Positions 18,604 through 26,509 of a stretch of DNA of 64,000 nt are shown piece after piece (position 1 is the first letter of the stretch; each line of letters begins with the position of its first letter). Made by a program: the position numbers and the translations under genes. Under the pieces are notes generated by a model. The model made no database searches. It was not told where the DNA came from and was given only the letters and a program-made list of their open reading frames with translations. This DNA is from Variovorax paradoxus (lineage in GTDB: Bacteria; Pseudomonadota; Gammaproteobacteria; Burkholderiales; Burkholderiaceae_C). The stretch is taken from contig CP063166.1 of the NCBI GenBank assembly GCA_016806145.1, positions 3,162,001 to 3,226,000 on the forward strand. Direction: 5' to 3'.

Positions 18604-19170
18604 GTGTCCGCCAAAGCCGCCGACCCCGCCATGGCCAATGCCGCGCCGCCGCCCAAGGGCAGGATGAAGCTCGTGCTCGGCATCGTCGTCGCCGTGCTGC
18701 TGGCCGGCGGCGCGGCCGCGGGCGGCACCTGGTTCTTCCTCCACAAGAACGGCGCCGCTGCGCCGGCCGCCGCCGCCGAGTCGGAGCCCGAGCCCGATGC
18801 CAAGCATGCCGACGCCACCTACCTGGCGCTCGAGAACCTGATCGTGAACCTGGCCGACCCGGGCGGCGAGCGCGTGGCCCAGATCGGCATGACGCTCGAC
18901 GTGAAGGACGAGAAGACCGCCGCGCGCCTGAAGACCTTGATGCCCGTGGTGCGCAGCCGGATGCTGATGCTGGTGTCGCAGCGCACCTCCGAGGAACTGC
19001 TCAAGCGTGACGGCAAGGAGAAGCTGGCCGAGGACGTGATGATCGAGGTGACGCGCGTGCTCAACCCCGAATCGGCACGCGGCGACGACGACGAGGCGCC
19101 GCGCCGCAGGAAGCCGCGCGCCAACGGCCCGGTGCGCGGCGTGCTGTTCTCCAGCTTCATCGTGCAGTGA
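18604..19170 (+). CDS. fliL: FliL, basal body-associated stator support protein
   Basis: FliL is a single-pass inner membrane protein that rings the stators and supports torque. The GTG at 18604 has AAGGAAA about 7 nt upstream and gives 188 aa (MSAKAADPAMANAAPPPKG). An in-frame GTG at 18583 and ATG at 18631 are alternatives. One membrane helix (LVLGIVVAVLLAGGAAAGG) is followed by the periplasmic domain with YLALENLIVNLADPGG and a C-terminal helix (VRSRMLMLVSQRTSEELL). Confidence 0.92.
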   Translation: MSAKAADPAMANAAPPPKGRMKLVLGIVVAVLLAGGAAAGGTWFFLHKNGAAAPAAAAESEPEPDAKHADATYLALENLIVNLADPGGERVAQIGMTLDVKDEKTAARLKTLMPVVRSRMLMLVSQRTSEELLKRDGKEKLAEDVMIEVTRVLNPESARGDDDEAPRRRKPRANGPVRGVLFSSFIVQ

Positions 19171-19183
19171 GCCCGAAGCGCCC

Positions 19184-20170
19184 ATGAGCAGCAGCGAACA
19201 GGACACCGCGGCCGCGCCCGAGGCCGCCCCCGCCGACAGCGCCGAGCGCCTGGCCGACGCGGCCGCGCGCGACTACGACATCACGGCCGGCGAGGAACGG
19301 CTGGTGCGCCGCCCCATGCCCACGCTCGACGTGGTGCACGACCGCTTCGCGCGCAACCTGCGCCAGGGCCTGTTCCAGCTCGTGAGCCGCAGCGCCGACA
19401 TCGCGATCGAGCCGGTGCAGCTGCTGCGCTTCTCCGATTTCCTCGGCGCCTTGCCGCTGCCGTCCAACTTCAACATCGTGGCGATGCCGCCGCTGCGCGG
19501 TCGCGCGCTGGTGGTCTGCGAGGCCACGCTGATCTCGGCGCTGGTCGATGCGCTGTACGGCGGCTCGGGCACGGTGCATGCGCCGATCGAGGGGCGCGAC
19601 TTCTCGCCGACCGAGCAGCGCGTGATCCAGCGCGCGCTCGGCGTGGTCTGCAACGCCTACAACACCGCCTGGCAGGACGTGTACCCGCTCAAGCTGGTGC
19701 CCGACCGTTCCGAGACGCACGTGCAGTTCGTCGACGTGGCCGCGCCCGGCGACACGGTGCTGGTCAACCTGATCAAGGTCAGCGTGGCGGGCGTCACCGG
19801 CCACATCCACGTGTGCCTGCCCTATGCCTCGCTCGAGCCGATCCGCTCGGTGCTCTACGGCGCGCAGCAGGCGCGCGAGATGGCCGAGGACCGGCGCTGG
19901 GTGACCATGCTCACGCGCGAGATCCAGGCCGCCGAGGTCACGCTGGTGGCCGAGCTGGCGCATCCCGAGGTCACGGTGGCGCAGCTCATGAGCATGAAGC
20001 CCGGCGACTTCATCCAGTTCGACCGCCTGCCGCAACTGGTGGCCTCGGTCGAGGGCGCTCCCGTCTTCATCTGCCACTACGGCACCCACAACGCGCGCTA
20101 CGCCTTGCGCATCGACGAATGCCTGCGCGGCGACGACCCGCACTGGCTTGGAGGTTCACATGTCCACTGA
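19184..20170 (+). CDS. fliM: FliM, flagellar motor switch protein
   Basis: FliM is the C-ring subunit that binds CheY-P and sets rotation direction. The 328-aa protein has the middle domain (MPTLDVVHDRFARNLRQGL; PLRGRALVVCEATLISALVD) and the C-terminal SpoA domain (LMSMKPGDFIQFDRLPQL). The N-terminus (MSSSEQDTAAAPEAAPADS) lacks the usual LSQ-EIDALL docking peptide. The preceding 13 bp up to the fliL stop leave no room for a longer start in this frame. The end overlaps fliN by 11 nt. Confidence 0.95.
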   Translation: MSSSEQDTAAAPEAAPADSAERLADAAARDYDITAGEERLVRRPMPTLDVVHDRFARNLRQGLFQLVSRSADIAIEPVQLLRFSDFLGALPLPSNFNIVAMPPLRGRALVVCEATLISALVDALYGGSGTVHAPIEGRDFSPTEQRVIQRALGVVCNAYNTAWQDVYPLKLVPDRSETHVQFVDVAAPGDTVLVNLIKVSVAGVTGHIHVCLPYASLEPIRSVLYGAQQAREMAEDRRWVTMLTREIQAAEVTLVAELAHPEVTVAQLMSMKPGDFIQFDRLPQLVASVEGAPVFICHYGTHNARYALRIDECLRGDDPHWLGGSHVH

Positions 20171-20525
20171 TCAAGCCACTCCCGACAACGCCGCCGGCGG
20201 CTGGGCCGAGGCGCTCGAGGAAGTGCCCGCGGGCGCCGCCGCTTCGGGCGCGGCACCGCTGCAGGACATCCAGCGCGTGCTCGACATCCCGGTGCAGCTC
20301 TCGGTGGAGCTGGGCCGCAAGAAGGTGCCGATCAAGCAGATCCTGCAACTGGGCCAGGGCTCGATCGTCGAGCTCGACACGCTCGCGAGCGAGCCGATGG
20401 ACGTGCTGGTCAACGGCTACCTCGTCGCCCAGGGCGAGGTGGTGGTGGTCAACAACAAGTTCGGCATCCGGCTGACCGACGTGGTCGCGCCGGCCGAGCG
20501 GCTGCGCCGGCTCAACCGGGTCTGA
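20160..20525 (+). CDS. fliN: FliN, flagellar motor switch protein
   Basis: FliN is the small C-ring subunit that also docks FliH. The ATG at 20160, with GGAGG at 20149-20154 upstream, gives 121 aa (MSTDQATPDNAAGGWAEAL). A TTG at 20148 is a weaker alternative. The SpoA domain is clear: DIPVQLSVELGRKKVPIKQI, then VLVNGYLVAQGEVVVVNNK and FGIRLTDVV. It overlaps the fliM end, so the two are coupled. Confidence 0.96.
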   Translation: MSTDQATPDNAAGGWAEALEEVPAGAAASGAAPLQDIQRVLDIPVQLSVELGRKKVPIKQILQLGQGSIVELDTLASEPMDVLVNGYLVAQGEVVVVNNKFGIRLTDVVAPAERLRRLNRV

Positions 20526-20550
20526 GGCGGCTTTCCCTCCGTTCTTCTCC

Positions 20551-20847
20551 ATGACGCAGAGCCTGCTCACCATCGTCGTCTTCATCGGCCTGATCTGCGC
20601 CGTGCCTTTCGTGCTGCGCCGCCTGCAGCAGCGCCGCGGGCTCGGCCCGGCCGGCGCGGGCGGTTCCGCCTCGCGCCTGCTGTCGGCGGTGGCGGTCGGG
20701 CCGCAGCAGCGCGTGGTGACGGTCGAGGTCGGCCCCGAGGGCGCGCGGACCTGGCTGGTGCTGGGCGTGACGGGCCAGTCGATCACCTGCCTGCACACGC
20801 TGCCGGCCGCGTCTTCCGAGGTGCCGCATGCGCAGCTGCCGCGCTAA
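20551..20847 (+). CDS. fliO: FliO, export gate assembly protein
   Basis: FliO helps assemble the FliP ring of the export gate. The 98-aa protein has one N-terminal membrane helix ([18 protein letters not shown]), a basic patch, and a small beta-rich cytoplasmic part ([32 protein letters not shown]). It is at the short end for FliO. Place between fliN and fliP supports the call, and its end overlaps the fliP start by 20 nt. Confidence 0.88.
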   Translation: MTQSLLTIVVFIGLICAVPFVLRRLQQRRGLGPAGAGGSASRLLSAVAVGPQQRVVTVEVGPEGARTWLVLGVTGQSITCLHTLPAASSEVPHAQLPR

Positions 20848-21580
20848 GGGACTCGCGGCCGTCGCGCTGCTGGCCGCGCCCGCGTTCGCGCTCGCGCAGG
20901 AGGCCGGCGGCCAGTTGCCGCTGCTGGTGGGCTCGGGCAGCGGCGGCACCAGCTTCTCGGTGCCGGTGCAGACCTTGCTGTTCTTCACCGCGCTGTCGTT
21001 CCTGCCGGCCATCGTGCTGATGATGACGGGCTTCACGCGCATCGTGATCGTGCTGTCGCTGTTGCGCCAGGCGCTGGGCACGCAGTCGGCGCCGCCCAAC
21101 CAGGTGATCATCGGCCTGTCGCTGTTCCTCACGGTGTTCGTGATGGGCCCCACGCTGGACCGCGTCTACGACGAGGCCTACAAGCCCTACAGCACCAATG
21201 CCATCGGCTTCGAGGAGGCGCTCAAGCGCGCCGAGACGCCGATGCGCCAGTTCATGCTCAAGCAGACGCGCCAGAGCGACTTCGCGCTGTTCGCGCGGCT
21301 GGCCAAGCTGCCGGCCGATGTCAAGGCCGAGACCGCGCCGATGCGCGTGCTGATCCCGGCCTTCGCCACCAGCGAGCTCAAGTCGGCATTCCAGATCGGC
21401 TTCATGATCTTCATTCCGTTCCTGGTGATCGACATCGTGGTCTCGAGCGTGCTGATGTCGCTCGGCATGATGATGCTGTCGCCGGTGCTGGTCGCGCTGC
21501 CGTTCAAGCTCATGCTGTTCGTGCTCGCGGACGGCTGGAACCTGCTGATCGGCTCGCTCGCCGCGAGCTTCGCCACATGA
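20828..21580 (+). CDS. fliP: FliP, flagellar export gate protein
   Basis: FliP forms the pentameric core of the export channel with FliQ and FliR. The 250-aa protein begins with a cleavable signal peptide ([16 protein letters not shown]) and then four membrane segments. Family signatures include [35 protein letters not shown] and [18 protein letters not shown]. The ATG at 20828 lies inside fliO, and the end overlaps fliQ by 4 nt. Confidence 0.97.
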   Translation: MRSCRAKGLAAVALLAAPAFALAQEAGGQLPLLVGSGSGGTSFSVPVQTLLFFTALSFLPAIVLMMTGFTRIVIVLSLLRQALGTQSAPPNQVIIGLSLFLTVFVMGPTLDRVYDEAYKPYSTNAIGFEEALKRAETPMRQFMLKQTRQSDFALFARLAKLPADVKAETAPMRVLIPAFATSELKSAFQIGFMIFIPFLVIDIVVSSVLMSLGMMMLSPVLVALPFKLMLFVLADGWNLLIGSLAASFAT

Positions 21581-21846
21581 ACGCGCAGATGGTCCTGACG
21601 ATGGGGCAGGAGGCGCTGGTCATGCTCCTGACCGTGTCGCTGCCCGTGCTGCTGGTGGTGCTGGTCGTGGGGCTGGTCGTGAGCATCTTCCAGGCCATCA
21701 CGCAGATCAACGAGGCCACGCTGGCCTTCGTGCCCAAGCTGGTGGCGGCCGTGGCGGTGCTGGCGCTGGCCGGTCCGTGGATGCTCGCCACGCTGGTCGA
21801 CTACATCCGCCGCGTGATCGAGTCGATTCCGCAGATGGTGCTGTAG
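21577..21846 (+). CDS. fliQ: FliQ, flagellar export gate protein
   Basis: FliQ is the two-helix gate subunit that wraps the FliP/FliR core. The 89-aa protein has two membrane helices ([20 protein letters not shown] and [19 protein letters not shown]) joined by the conserved loop [17 protein letters not shown]. Its length is exactly typical. It starts in the fliP stop (ATGA) and is followed 19 bp later by fliR. Confidence 0.96.
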   Translation: MNAQMVLTMGQEALVMLLTVSLPVLLVVLVVGLVVSIFQAITQINEATLAFVPKLVAAVAVLALAGPWMLATLVDYIRRVIESIPQMVL

Positions 21847-21865
21847 CGCGCCTTCCCCGCTTGCC

Positions 21866-22636
21866 GTGCTGACCTTCACCGAAGCCCAGCTCATGGCCTG
21901 GGTCACGCCCGTGCTGTGGCCCTTCCTGCGCGTGCTGGGCGTGTTCACCACGGCACCGGTCTTCTCCTCGCGTGCCTTTCCGGTGCGCGCGCGCATCGGG
22001 CTGGCCTTCATGATCGCGCTGTGCGCGCAGGCCACGCTCGACACGCCGCCGATGATCGGCCTCAACGACGCCGCGATGCTCGGCACGCTGGTGCAGCAGG
22101 TGGGCATCGGCATGGCGATCGGCTTCTCGGTGCGCATGGTGTTCGCGGCGCTGGAGTTCGCGGGCGAGCTGGTCGGGCTGCAGATGGGGCTGAACTTCGC
22201 CTCCTTCTTCGACCCCGTGAGCAGCGGCCAGACCAGCGCCGTGTCGCGCTTCTTCGGCAACATCGCGGTGCTGTTCTTCGTCGTGATCAACGGCCACCTC
22301 ACGGTGCTGATGGCGGTGATCCGCAGCTTCGAGGCCTTCCCGGTCGGCGGCAGCCTGCTGCAGGCACTGGCGCGCACGCGCATGCACGAGCTGGGCACCG
22401 AGCTGTTCGCGAGCGCGATGTGGATCGCGTTGCCGATGATCGGGCTCCTGCTGTTCGTCAACTTCACGCTGGGCATCGTCTCGCGCGTGGCGCCGCAGAT
22501 GAACATCTACGCCATCGGCTTCCCGGTCACGCTGACCGCGGGCCTGGCCGGCATCGCGCTGGTGCTGCCGATGATGGAGCAGCCGCTGCTCGCGCTGATG
22601 GAGCGCATGATCACGACCGCCGCGGGCGGCCGCTGA
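21866..22636 (+). CDS. fliR: FliR, flagellar export gate protein
   Basis: FliR is the single-copy gate subunit that closes the FliP ring and contacts FlhB. The GTG at 21866 gives MLTFTEAQLMAWVTPVLWPF, the expected N-terminus, and 256 aa with about six membrane segments. The motif ELVGLQMGLNFASFFDP and the C-terminal MEQPLLALMERM region are typical. This closes the fliF-R run. Only one base separates its stop from the convergent gene behind it. Confidence 0.96.
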   Translation: MLTFTEAQLMAWVTPVLWPFLRVLGVFTTAPVFSSRAFPVRARIGLAFMIALCAQATLDTPPMIGLNDAAMLGTLVQQVGIGMAIGFSVRMVFAALEFAGELVGLQMGLNFASFFDPVSSGQTSAVSRFFGNIAVLFFVVINGHLTVLMAVIRSFEAFPVGGSLLQALARTRMHELGTELFASAMWIALPMIGLLLFVNFTLGIVSRVAPQMNIYAIGFPVTLTAGLAGIALVLPMMEQPLLALMERMITTAAGGR

Positions 22637-22637
22637 G

Positions 22638-23165
22638 TCAGCCCAGGCGCTGCTGCAGCAGGTCGAGCGCTTCCTCGGCCGTGCGCGCGATGCGGATCGA
22701 GCAGGCCAGCATCAGGTTGAGCGGCAGCTCGAAGCCCTCGACCGCCATGCCGTTCGCGTCGCGCAAGGTGCCGTCGCCATCGCGCCGCGTGGGCAACGCC
22801 GTTTCGACGCGCGCCGCATAGCTGCCCTCGGGAATGCCATAGCCCACCACCGGCAGGCCCAGCGCGATCGCCACCCCGACCTCGAACACCGTGCCCGAAT
22901 CGGGCTCGGTGCCGCGAAAAGGCGACAGGTCCGCGATCACGCCCGAGGCGCGGCGCAGCAGCGCCATGTTGGTGTCGTAGATCGCCTGCGCCACCTCGGC
23001 CGGCGGTGTGGCCGGCCCGCTCGCGTCCTCGGCCGGCGGCAGCGCCTCGAGGCCGCGCGCCGCGCAGGCCTTGACCAGGCGCTGCAGGCGCGCCGTGGCA
23101 TCGACGCGAAAGACATCGGGGCCGGCGAGGTAGACGCGCCGCACGCGGTCGGAAGGAGCGTTCAT
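22638..23165 (-). CDS. Nucleoside 2-deoxyribosyltransferase-like protein
   Basis: This 175-aa protein fits the nucleoside 2-deoxyribosyltransferase fold, whose members move or hydrolyse deoxyribose bonds in nucleotide salvage. The visible signature is VYLAGPDVF near the N-terminus and the acidic catalytic region DLSPFRGTEPDSGTVFEVGV, where Asp/Glu residues bind the sugar. The ATG at 23165 gives MNAPSDRVRRVYLAG. A much longer in-frame ORF extends upstream but has no family match. Substrate cannot be assigned. It is convergent with fliR and unrelated to motility. Confidence 0.82.
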   Translation of the reverse strand: MNAPSDRVRRVYLAGPDVFRVDATARLQRLVKACAARGLEALPPAEDASGPATPPAEVAQAIYDTNMALLRRASGVIADLSPFRGTEPDSGTVFEVGVAIALGLPVVGYGIPEGSYAARVETALPTRRDGDGTLRDANGMAVEGFELPLNLMLACSIRIARTAEEALDLLQQRLG

Positions 23166-23234
23166 GCGACGAGTATGCGGCGGCGGGGCATGCGCGTGCG
23201 TAGGGCGATGCGCATTGGCATGCCGACGCGGGCG

Positions 23235-23258
23235 AAAAAAAGCCCGGACGAACCGGGC
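23235..23258 (-). terminator. Rho-independent terminator after the PhoX-like gene
   Basis: On the minus strand GCCCGG (23258-23253), a 5-nt loop and CCGGGC (23247-23242) are followed by seven T (23241-23235). It lies 36 bp past the stop of the PhoX-like gene. Confidence 0.85.
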
Positions 23259-23293
23259 AAAGTCTGCTCGCAGGAATGGCGTGCCGTGCCGCT

Positions 23294-24694
23294 CTACTTC
23301 GCGGGCGAAGGCAGCGTGATCTCGAAGGTGATGCCGCCGGTGCTCGAGCCGCTGGTGCCGCGCTGCGAGCTGAAGTACAGGCGCGTGCCGTCGGGCGAGA
23401 GGGCGGGGCCGGTGACTTCGCTGTCGTCGTGGCCCTCGAGGCGCATCAGGGGCTGGGAGGTGCCGGCCTCGATGCGCAGCACGCCGATCTCGAGGTTGCC
23501 CGCGTCCTCGGCCACGAGGATGTCGCCGAGCGCCGAGATCGTCAGGTTGTCGGGCTCGTCGATCGAGTGCGTGGCCGGGTTCTTGTCCTTGCCGTCGTAG
23601 ATCACCTCGAGCGTCTGGTTCAGCGTGTCGTAGGCCCAGATGCGGGCATTGAACGAGGTCACGAAATAGACGATGCCGTTGAAGAACCAGATGCCCTCGG
23701 CCTTGGTGAAGATGGCGCCGGGCGGCGTGAGGCCGCCGGTGCGCATGGCGCTGCGCACGCCGGCCTGCGCCTTCTCGGGATTGATCACGTCGAGCCATTC
23801 CACGGGCTGGGGCGTGCCGTAGTCCTTGAGCTTGGCGTAGTCGGGCGCGGCGAGGTCCACGTCGTTCACGATGCCCTTGACCTTGAGCACCTCGAGCCGG
23901 CCGCTCTTCATCGCGGGACGGGCCGCGCCTTCGGGCCAGTCGCTGGCGTCGCAGACGAAGCGATACACACGGCCGCCCGATGCGTCCTCGGTCAGGTAGA
24001 GCGTCTTGTGGACCGGGTCAACGCAGACCGCCTCGTGCGCATAGAGACCGAGCGCGGGCAGGCTGGGCGCGCTGTTGGCGTCGACCCAGGGCTTGGCGGG
24101 ATCGCACTCCCACACCATGCCGCTCGAATGCTCCTCGCACGAGAGCCAGGTGCCCCAGGGCGTGGGGCCGCCGGCGCAGTTGGTCGAGGTGTTCCTGAGC
24201 ACCGCGTAGGAATCGACGACCACGCCGTTCCTGTCGAAGCGCAGCGCGCCGACGCCGCCGTTCTTGCTGCCGACCTCCGAGTTGCTCAGGTAGATCCAGC
24301 CGCCATCGGGGCCGGGGTAGACCGCGCCGCCATCGGGCGCGGCATGCCAGGCATAGCTGCCCGCGGCCGCGGTGCCCGAGCGCGCGACGATGCGCGAGCT
24401 GAAGCCCTTGGGCAGCCTCACGCCGTTGACGTCGGGCGCCTGCAACTCGGAGAACTCGGCGAACGGGCTCTTCTTCACGGGCGGCGCCGGGGGCGGCGGC
24501 GCGGGCGGCTCGCCCGCGGGTGGCGGGCTCGGCGGCAGGGCGCCGATCGGCGGGAAGGCCACGCCGTCGCCACCGCCGCCGCAGGCGGCGAGGAAGGCGG
24601 GCAGCGTGACCGCACCGGCGGTGGCGAAGCTCTGGCGCAGGAAGGCGCGGCGCTGGGGCAGGTCGAGGGGAATCGTGGGGAAGGCTTTTGTCAT
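23294..24694 (-). CDS. PhoX-family (DUF839) exported protein
   Basis: This 466-aa protein resembles the PhoX/DUF839 beta-propeller family, which includes Ca/Fe-dependent alkaline phosphatases. The N-terminus has a twin-arginine signal (RRAFLRQ) running into a lipobox-like LAAC at about residue 38. It is therefore probably Tat-exported and perhaps lipid-anchored. Family-like stretches include NCAGGPTPWGTWLSCEEH and PDNLTISALGDILVAEDAGN. A Gly/Pro/Ala-rich linker follows the signal. It is shorter than classical PhoX enzymes, and I cannot confirm all metal ligands, so phosphatase activity is only inferred. Confidence 0.78.
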   Translation of the reverse strand: MTKAFPTIPLDLPQRRAFLRQSFATAGAVTLPAFLAACGGGGDGVAFPPIGALPPSPPPAGEPPAPPPPAPPVKKSPFAEFSELQAPDVNGVRLPKGFSSRIVARSGTAAAGSYAWHAAPDGGAVYPGPDGGWIYLSNSEVGSKNGGVGALRFDRNGVVVDSYAVLRNTSTNCAGGPTPWGTWLSCEEHSSGMVWECDPAKPWVDANSAPSLPALGLYAHEAVCVDPVHKTLYLTEDASGGRVYRFVCDASDWPEGAARPAMKSGRLEVLKVKGIVNDVDLAAPDYAKLKDYGTPQPVEWLDVINPEKAQAGVRSAMRTGGLTPPGAIFTKAEGIWFFNGIVYFVTSFNARIWAYDTLNQTLEVIYDGKDKNPATHSIDEPDNLTISALGDILVAEDAGNLEIGVLRIEAGTSQPLMRLEGHDDSEVTGPALSPDGTRLYFSSQRGTSGSSTGGITFEITLPSPAK

Positions 24695-24795
24695 GTTCCG
24701 TGCATCGTGAAGTCAGGTCGCGGTCAGGGAAGACCGGGCGCGATTCTTCGGCGGTGCGATGGCAGAACGATGACGCCGGACGCGGGGCGTCGCGG

Positions 24796-24823
24796 AAAAA
24801 AAACAGCCCGCACGAGGCGGGCT
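24796..24823 (-). terminator. Rho-independent terminator downstream of the CI-like repressor gene
   Basis: Minus-strand stem AGCCCGC (24823-24817) with GCGGGCT (24811-24805) and a 5-nt loop, followed by one G and eight T (24803-24796). It lies 160 bp past the repressor stop and just upstream of the PhoX-like gene. The 288-bp gap 24695-24982 holds nothing else I can support. Confidence 0.8.
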
Positions 24824-24982
24824 GGAAGGTGACCTGCGGAGGAGGGAGGATCAGAGGTACAGGTCACAGGGAGAGCCCTTAATGTGCTCTGCGAACCTGC
24901 ATGCAACCTGACCTCGCGCCCCGTTTCGCATTCCTGGAGGATTGCTCATCCTGGGCTCATTCTTCGGAAGCCGGCCCTCGAT

Positions 24983-25786
24983 TCAGTCCTCGTCTTCCCA
25001 CTTGCCGATGATCGTGCCCAGCACGGTGAACGCGAGCCGGATCGGTTCGTGCGCGGGATTGAGCGGCTGCAGCCAGCGCCGTCCGTCCTCCTGCTTGAAG
25101 GCCTTGAAGGTGACCTCGCCGCTGGCATCGAGCCTGGCGATGATGCGTTCGCCATCCATGGGCTGCACGCGCTGCGGGTCGACGAAGATGATCGCGTCGA
25201 CGGGGTAGCTCTTCAGGTGGCCGCTGGGCGCGGTCATGCTGTCGCCGCGCACGCGCAGCGCATAGGCGAGTTCGCTGTGGCGGCTCACGCAGGGAATCCA
25301 CATCTCGGCGGGCACCGGTTGCGGCGGCGGCGCGGGTGGCAGCATGCCCTTGCGCAGTTCGCGCACGTTCAGCGGCAGCGGCGGCGGGGCCGGCGGTGGC
25401 GGTTCGGGGATGGTGGGGCCGGTCCAGGTGGCGGCCTGTTCCCAGCTGATCAGCGGCACGGTACCGGGCGTGCCGGGGCGGTAGAAGGGGATCGGCGGCG
25501 GCACGCGCGTCACGCGGTACGGGCCGTCGCGCTCGCCCGTGATGTCGGCCGAGCGCGGCAGTGCGGCTTCCTCCCAGGGGGCGCGCCCCTCGCCCGTGAC
25601 CAGCCAGATCGGATCGCAGCGGTAGGCGCGCGCGAGCTGCACCAGGCCCGAGGGCCGCACCGTTTCTCCGCGTTCGATCTTCGAGATGTCGGATTGCCGC
25701 ACGCCCGAGTGCTCCTCGGCCTGCCGCTGCGTCAGTTTGGCGTATTTGCGAGCCGCCAGCGCCCGTGCCGCAAGGGGATCTTCCAT
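24983..25786 (-). CDS. CI/LexA-like repressor (XRE HTH plus S24 peptidase domain)
   Basis: The 267-aa protein combines an N-terminal XRE-type helix-turn-helix (about residues 10-60, LTQRQAEEHSGVRQSDISKI), a long Pro-rich linker (about 95-160) and a C-terminal LexA/CI-like S24 domain. The catalytic serine is visible in RVRGDSM (Ser183), and the general-base lysine is probably Lys228 in EVTFKAF. Such proteins self-cleave when RecA is activated. No clear Ala-Gly cleavage site is visible in the linker, so inducibility is unproven. It is divergent from a small HTH gene 66 bp away. The start at 25786 has no ribosome binding site upstream. Confidence 0.85.
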   Translation of the reverse strand: MEDPLAARALAARKYAKLTQRQAEEHSGVRQSDISKIERGETVRPSGLVQLARAYRCDPIWLVTGEGRAPWEEAALPRSADITGERDGPYRVTRVPPPIPFYRPGTPGTVPLISWEQAATWTGPTIPEPPPPAPPPLPLNVRELRKGMLPPAPPPQPVPAEMWIPCVSRHSELAYALRVRGDSMTAPSGHLKSYPVDAIIFVDPQRVQPMDGERIIARLDASGEVTFKAFKQEDGRRWLQPLNPAHEPIRLAFTVLGTIIGKWEDED

Positions 25787-25795
25787 GGGCGCGAA

Positions 25796-25824
25796 TTTAA
25801 GCGTGAAGGAATATTCACTCTCAA
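25796..25824 (-). promoter_or_regulatory. Repressor promoter with embedded dyad operator
   Basis: On the minus strand TTGAGA (25824-25819) and CTTAAA (25801-25796) are spaced by 17 bp and could be -35 and -10 elements. The spacer is filled by the dyad GTGAA-N6-TTCAC (25803-25818). Transcription would begin about 25789, almost at the ATG at 25786, which suggests a leaderless or nearly leaderless message. The layout is that of an autoregulated repressor promoter. Confidence 0.5.
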
Positions 25825-25852
25825 CTTTAGAATGGGCGAAAGGGAGTCAGCC

Positions 25853-26254
25853 ATGAAGCCTCAAGAGCTCGTACTGGCGCTGCGCGCCATGGGACTTACG
25901 CAGAAGCAGATCCAGAAACGGACCGGCATTCCGCAACCGACCATCAGCAAGATCGGGCGCTACGGCGAGCGCGACGTGATGCTGCGCACCTACGACGCGC
26001 TGCTCGCCGCCTACGAGCAGCAGCTCAAGGAAGGGCCGGTGGCGCCGGGGCCAGGCAGGGGCCGGCCATTGTCGCGCGTCACGCCGGCCGAGCCCGCGAT
26101 TTCCGAACCGGCACCGGTGACGCCGGCCCCCGCGCCCGCACCGGTGGCGGCCAGGACCGGCAGCTCGTCGCGCCGCCGGCCCGCGCCGGCCCCGGTGGTG
26201 TTGCGACCCTTTCCGCGCGGCCCGCTGCCCTGGCCCGCGATGCACCGCGATTGA
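25853..26254 (+). CDS. Small HTH protein divergent from the CI-like repressor
   Basis: The 133-aa product has an N-terminal helix-turn-helix (MGLTQKQIQKRTGIPQPTI, about residues 13-31) that resembles Cro/XRE-type DNA-binding helices. A long disordered Pro/Ala/Arg tail follows, with no visible dimerisation or catalytic domain. GGGAG lies at good distance upstream of the ATG at 25853. A TAGAAT (25828-25833) could be its -10 element, overlapping the operator zone. The divergent pairing suggests a Cro-like counterpart, but no phage structural or lysis genes are nearby. Function is otherwise unknown. Confidence 0.7.
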   Translation: MKPQELVLALRAMGLTQKQIQKRTGIPQPTISKIGRYGERDVMLRTYDALLAAYEQQLKEGPVAPGPGRGRPLSRVTPAEPAISEPAPVTPAPAPAPVAARTGSSSRRRPAPAPVVLRPFPRGPLPWPAMHRD

Positions 26255-26257
26255 GCC

Positions 26258-26509
26258 ATGCACCGCGGCGTCGCGCCGGGCCTCGAGTTCGAGGGCGTGT
26301 TGCGGGGACTGCTGATGCTGGTGTCGGTCGCCGTGATCTGCTTGGGCTGGCAGGCCGGCGATGTGCTGGCATTCGGCCTCGGCGGCTTCGGCCTGGCGCT
26401 CGGCGTGGCCCTGGCGCTGGCCGCGCCCGACCGCGAATCGCTCAGGCGGACGCGGGCGCTTCGGCGGGCGGCAGCGCGAGCACGGTGCACACGCGCACGC
26501 AATCCTTGA
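26258..26509 (+). CDS. Hypothetical small membrane protein
   Basis: The 83-aa ORF starts 3 bp after the preceding HTH gene. It would encode two hydrophobic helices (LLMLVSVAVICLGW and AFGLGGFGLALGVALALAA) and then an Arg-rich tail. The last 68 nt overlap the convergent EcsC-like gene, which makes the Arg-rich tail suspicious. I do not recognise a family. It could be a real two-gene partner of the HTH protein or a chance ORF. Confidence 0.4.
   Translation: MHRGVAPGLEFEGVLRGLLMLVSVAVICLGWQAGDVLAFGLGGFGLALGVALALAAPDRESLRRTRALRRAAARARCTRARNP

Noticed and set aside
22638..23798. 386-aa minus-strand ORF spanning the PhoX-like 3' end
   Set aside because: Only the last 175 residues match a family; the rest is a shadow of the PhoX-like gene.
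24983..26254. A prophage at the CI-like repressor
   Set aside because: No integrase, replication, structural or lysis genes, and no attachment-site repeats were seen around it.
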